A stretch of DNA of 64,000 nucleotides, taken from the NCBI RefSeq assembly GCF_023923205.1, contig NZ_CP099490.1, positions 62,001-126,000 on the forward strand, written 5' to 3'. This document shows positions 61,101 through 64,000 of the stretch, piece by piece. The translations under genes were made by a program, and so were the position numbers. The first letter of the stretch is position 1, and each line of letters begins with the position of its first letter. Origin of the DNA: Ornithinimicrobium cryptoxanthini (GTDB lineage Bacteria; Actinomycetota; Actinomycetes; Actinomycetales; Dermatophilaceae). The notes below the pieces were generated by a model. That model was not told the origin of the DNA. It did no database searches and worked only from the letters and a program-made list of their open reading frames with translations.

Positions 61101-64000
61101 AGGACGTAGACGCCGTCCTGGCCGGGGAGATGGACCCAGAACCGTTCTTCTTCCGGGTCAACGCCGGTGACTGCATCAACTTCGAGCTGACCAACCGCAC
61201 GCCGAACTGGCTTGGCGATGACGCCTACCAGCAGCTTGTCATGACCAACATGGTCGGCGCCCACATCCACCTGGTGAACTTCGACGTCCTCGGCTCCGAC
61301 GGCGCCTCCAACGGCTGGAACTACCAGCAGGCGGCCTTCACCCAGGAGCAGGCCGAGTTCACCCAGGGCCTGGTCGACGGTGACATCACCTGCGCGGACG
61401 GGGCGCCGTGCCTGCCCGCCGTCCCCGTCGACCGCGACCCGGTCGTGGAAGCGCAGGACGCGCGGGCGAACTGGTTGTCTGAGGGGCAGACGATCAAGGA
61501 ACGGTGGTATGCCGACTACGAGCTGCGCACCGCCTTCATGCACGACCACCACCACGCCGGGACCCTGCAGAACCGCGGGATGTATGCGGCACTGGTGGTC
61601 GAAGGTACTGACTACGACTTCCGTGACCCCTACACCGGCGAGTTCTACCAGCCGGTCAACACTCCTGGACGCGACGCCCCGGTCTGCGAGGACGCCTGCC
61701 TCGGCACCGCGCACGGCAGCGTCATGGACCTCCTCGGCCCGGTCGGCCAGGACGACTTCCGCGAGTTCGGTCTCGCCATCGCCGACTTCGTGCCCGTCTT
61801 CCAGCGGTCCGCGACGCACGAGCAGATCCTGGACCGGAGGAACGGGATCGAGGCTCCCGAGGCGGCGCTGACCGCCCCCCAGAACGATCAGGGCGGGATG
61901 GGCATCAACTACCGCAGCGCTCCGATGAAGCTGCGCCAGTTCGCCGGCGCAGGCATCGACCCGATCACGGACCCGCACGCCCCACCACCGACGCGGGAGG
62001 AGCTGCTCGACGCCGGCTGGGTGGACCCCGCCTACGCGTTCAGCTCCCGCGTGTGGGGAGATCCCGACACACCGGTGTTCATGGCCAACCGTGGGGACAA
62101 CGTGCGGTTCCGGCTGATCCAGGGCTCGCACGAGGAGATGCACAACTTCGCGGTGCACGGGGTGCGCACCAAACACGACCCCCTGGACTATGCCTCGCCC
62201 TACATCAACGCGCGCCACATCGGCGTCTCCGAGGCGTTCAACTTCGACGACGTCGGTGTGGACTGCGGGCTCGGCGGCAACGTGGTGTGCCCGACCCCGC
62301 CGTTGGGCAACCAGCCGCGCGTCGCCGACTTCATGTACGGCGGGGCCGGGCTCGAGGACCTGTGGTTCGGAGCCTGGGGTGTCATGCGTGTCTTCGACCA
62401 GACCACCGACAACCCGCTGATGCCCCTGCCAGACAACCAGAACACGCTGGTCACCGGCATCCCCCTGCCTGCGCCGGACCGCAACGCGGTCATCCCCCGG
62501 GCGCAGCAGCCCGTGCCGGCCGCCTGCCCGACCGGTGCACCGCACAAGTCCTTCGAGGTGTCGGCGATCGACCTCTCCATCATGTACAACCGCTACGGCG
62601 ACCACGACCCGTACGGACTGGCCTACGTCCTCAACGAGGACGTGGCCGCGGTGCGGTCCGGCGAGAAGGAGCTGGAGCCGCTCGTCATGCGCGTCAACGA
62701 GGGTGACTGCGTGGTCGTCAGCCTCACTAACAGCGTGGACTGGGAGCACTTCGAGCAGCACGGCATGCTGGGCACGCTGGACGGCGACGCCCACATTGCC
62801 TTGGAGCCCGAGTTCCCGATCCCGCCGGACGACGAGGACGGCGAGGAGCCCGAGTTCGAGCCCGGTGTCCCGTGGTTCGCGGGCAACCGCGTGTCCCTCC
62901 ACCCCTCGCTCGTCCGCTACGACGTGCGGACCAGCGACGGGGCCACGATCGGCTACAACTTCGACCAGACCGCCGGGCCGGGGGACACGGTCCAGTACGT
63001 CTGGTACGCCGACGAGGTCAGGTACCACGACCCGGACAGCGAGCCGGCGCTGACCGACGGTGAGCTGGGTGCGATCCCGCTGACCGAGTTCGGGGACGTG
63101 CGCGGGCACCGGCACCACGGACTGCTCGCCGCGCTCGTCGTCGGCCCGCGGGACGCGCGCTACCGCGACCCGATCACTGGCGAGTTCGTCAACACCGGGG
63201 CGCAGGTCGACGTGCTCCCCGGCCGGCAGGGCGCCGACTACCGGGACGCCGTGCTCATGCACCACAACGGGCTCAACCTGCGCAGCGCGGATGGCGCCGT
63301 CCTCTTCGACCCGATCCCGGACGACTGGCCCGACGGTGGTGAACGCGCGATCAGCTACACGAACGCTCCGCTGCACCACCGCCTGGGACTGGACGGGCCG
63401 ATCACGGACTTCACGACGGATCCACCCCGCGACCGGGTCGGCTTCCCCTTCGACCGGGCCGGGTTCGGGGAGCAACTGGCCAACGTGTTCAGCACCACCT
63501 ACCCGGTCGAAGGCGCGCCTATCGGCGATCCGGACACGCCGATCATCCGGGCCTACCAGGGTGACCCGGTCCGCGTGCACGTGGTGCACTCCGCAGACCG
63601 TGCCCGGACGGTCGCCTACTTCCTCGGCGGGCACAGCTGGCTCGAGCACGCCTTCGACGCCGGCTCGGTCCGCACGGGTGTGGCCGGCTCGCTGGCCACC
63701 GGGAGCACGGCGACTCTGCACCTGGAGGCCGCCGGCGGACAGCTGCAGGCGGTCGGCGACTACAGGTACGGCGTCGCCAACGGCACCATGGGGCTGTCGT
63801 CCGGCAGTTGGGGCATCACCCGGGTCTACCAGCAGCCCGCGCCGGGGACCGAGCGGTTCCCCGTCCCGCTGGAGAGGTGCCAGAACCCCTACCTGGGCTG
63901 CAACCCGCTGCGGGTGATCAACGAGGCGCTGACGCCCGAGCCGGGCACGCCCGTGCTCGAGGTCAAGGCCGACCCGACAGTTGTGGCGACGCTGCCCGGT
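58133..64000 (+). CDS. Giant membrane-anchored multicopper-oxidase-like protein, 5' part
   Basis: One frame stays open for 1,956 codons to the window edge, so the C-terminus is missing. About five hydrophobic helices occupy residues ~15-245 with a His-rich loop (RTGAHDHGAHAGHAAVAQ); cupredoxin-like domains follow. Copper-type motifs are HWH (284-286), HVFHLHAH (from 616), HCHLYTHFSWGF (685-696, Cys 686), GAHIHL (1044), HDHHHAG (1137), HEEMHNFAVHG (1333) and HRHHG (1659). The length and multi-cupredoxin form resemble MnxG/McoA/MofA manganese oxidases. ATG 58133 has GGGGAG at good spacing; 58130 is also possible. Confidence 0.85.
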   Translation, partial: MTTGKLGVPGRERSRPSGRRTIGAVIVAALVAALVVASVGLILDPLARVTPGAVVSEAAWVVPATLIGFALMLVTRPWLRRQLPGVPGARVLLELVVLSAAVVGATTLLAFLGGVLRTGAHDHGAHAGHAAVAQPGLLEPAFLEGASVALPVVVAAVVLRLGAAAGAGLHEAHRAARRVGGTSLRRHSVAWASVTSLLTGGLLVALPALPSTAAIVAPAAACTAESAVRSYDIAAVNTFIPFSRWNNDLGEAANDPVTGAPQLTDGDPFGMIFALEQDVAALQHWHLPLAEDPADDPANNRRLRPRPLVLRANAGECLEINLRNGLDPAAMAPWLPQVDPHVSLQAFGISYNPQASEGSPTGYNTDSSVAPGDTSTYHWVAPQSEGLYLFRDGGMSAGAESDGGGAEHGLYGGLAVQPAGARWFDPISGNELSSTVPDQQYASVAQQNGDLYIDAVITVPAGNSFLRYRESVLVSQDLTPSLTPPGEEDELFERFSINFGSEPEYKRTGWNEEGDVWCGECKGEETVLSSWVYGDPGMVKLASGSGPWLPTEPDWGGQDPAAVAGGVPADNIESCGLTLTTDSDTPISCYVANVTRAYQGDPIKLRFGQAGVYETHVFHLHAHTWPAEPDETGPAESIPPRPTPEVQPRATTIDSQTYSPWSGFTADLNYGAGGRVGTVGDSIYHCHLYTHFSWGFWALMRVHDTYEDGSSALPDGIRLNPWLALREISPEQASHTRVPPVKNAPTLENPGYPRFIPGEFGSRAPQPPMGVWQREFDADGNVILDDDGNPVDAPATRSVGTTSLDPGLLDATQEVTVTDAGQDLTLSFAGAESDPLPPDATADQVAAVLEGLAGIQAVAVTGDAGGPWSVQLGLWRSTPDLTIGGTNVTVVPSDGFDPADAGVARIAHGLALEQQVTRAYHDPDYVFGQELDPDNQPLPGAPVVDPCLPGSREVTYRASVIQLPLTYVEGDVDNPQGWRDVQGRIIVPDEDVDAVLAGEMDPEPFFFRVNAGDCINFELTNRTPNWLGDDAYQQLVMTNMVGAHIHLVNFDVLGSDGASNGWNYQQAAFTQEQAEFTQGLVDGDITCADGAPCLPAVPVDRDPVVEAQDARANWLSEGQTIKERWYADYELRTAFMHDHHHAGTLQNRGMYAALVVEGTDYDFRDPYTGEFYQPVNTPGRDAPVCEDACLGTAHGSVMDLLGPVGQDDFREFGLAIADFVPVFQRSATHEQILDRRNGIEAPEAALTAPQNDQGGMGINYRSAPMKLRQFAGAGIDPITDPHAPPPTREELLDAGWVDPAYAFSSRVWGDPDTPVFMANRGDNVRFRLIQGSHEEMHNFAVHGVRTKHDPLDYASPYINARHIGVSEAFNFDDVGVDCGLGGNVVCPTPPLGNQPRVADFMYGGAGLEDLWFGAWGVMRVFDQTTDNPLMPLPDNQNTLVTGIPLPAPDRNAVIPRAQQPVPAACPTGAPHKSFEVSAIDLSIMYNRYGDHDPYGLAYVLNEDVAAVRSGEKELEPLVMRVNEGDCVVVSLTNSVDWEHFEQHGMLGTLDGDAHIALEPEFPIPPDDEDGEEPEFEPGVPWFAGNRVSLHPSLVRYDVRTSDGATIGYNFDQTAGPGDTVQYVWYADEVRYHDPDSEPALTDGELGAIPLTEFGDVRGHRHHGLLAALVVGPRDARYRDPITGEFVNTGAQVDVLPGRQGADYRDAVLMHHNGLNLRSADGAVLFDPIPDDWPDGGERAISYTNAPLHHRLGLDGPITDFTTDPPRDRVGFPFDRAGFGEQLANVFSTTYPVEGAPIGDPDTPIIRAYQGDPVRVHVVHSADRARTVAYFLGGHSWLEHAFDAGSVRTGVAGSLATGSTATLHLEAAGGQLQAVGDYRYGVANGTMGLSSGSWGITRVYQQPAPGTERFPVPLERCQNPYLGCNPLRVINEALTPEPGTPVLEVKADPTVVATLPG

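Noticed and set aside
60317..63721. A long minus-strand open frame opposite the oxidase gene
   Set aside because: The plus-strand frame shows copper motifs and continuous homology; the minus frame is a GC-driven shadow.

Overview
The window is about 64 kb of GC-rich DNA (roughly 70% GC) from an actinobacterium. Supporting signs are high-GC codon use, frequent GTG starts, many apparently leaderless genes, an AftD-like membrane protein, a type-B ATP-dependent DNA ligase, WYL and MarR regulators and CWB2 cell-wall-binding modules. The overall gene style suggests the Intrasporangiaceae/Ornithinimicrobiaceae area of the Micrococcales, but that placement is inference. No rRNA, tRNA, CRISPR array, prophage or intact insertion sequence was recognised.

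Layout. 0-10 kb: end of a DUF6328 membrane protein, a DEAD-box RNA helicase, two secreted CWB2 proteins (a 5'-nucleotidase and a polysaccharide deacetylase) flanking a membrane dipeptidase, and an ATP-dependent DNA ligase. 10-29 kb: an envelope and glycan block with a DUF3068 protein, an acyltransferase, an AftD-like giant membrane protein, a methyltransferase, a GT4 glycosyltransferase, an NhaA-DsbA fusion, an AidB-like acyl-CoA dehydrogenase, a small secreted protein, a second multi-spanning membrane protein, NadE, and the dTDP-rhamnose genes rmlA, rmlB and a fused rmlC-rmlD. 28-39 kb: a lipoprotein, a peptidoglycan-binding secreted protein, a DDAH-like hydrolase, a flavin monooxygenase, a UBP zinc finger, an App1-type phosphatase, a Fpg/Nei glycosylase, a rhodanese, a frameshifted small gene and an AAA ATPase. 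38-48 kb: an accessory patch with a PPOX protein, a DUF6069 protein with a divergent MarR regulator, a gene remnant with IS-like ends, a WYL regulator beside a DrrAB-type ABC exporter, a second MarR regulator with a luciferase-domain protein, DUF4260 and DUF3626 proteins, a Doc/RHH toxin-antitoxin pair and an EEP hydrolase.

48-64 kb is the most unusual part. A response regulator/histidine kinase pair and a stand-alone receiver protein precede a secreted ~1,880-residue animal-type heme peroxidase, which carries RTX calcium-binding repeats and an internal CWB2 triplet. Next come a small secreted protein whose predicted mature N-terminus is histidine, and a membrane-anchored multicopper-oxidase-like protein of at least 1,956 residues that runs off the window. 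A large multicopper oxidase plus an RTX heme peroxidase plus a two-component system recalls the parts list of bacterial Mn(II) oxidation (MnxG/McoA/MofA-type oxidases, MopA-type peroxidase). I infer that this is a cell-wall-displayed metal-oxidising system of a Gram-positive actinobacterium. The peroxidase and oxidase genes use tyrosine codons differently from the first 45 kb, which hints at acquisition by transfer.
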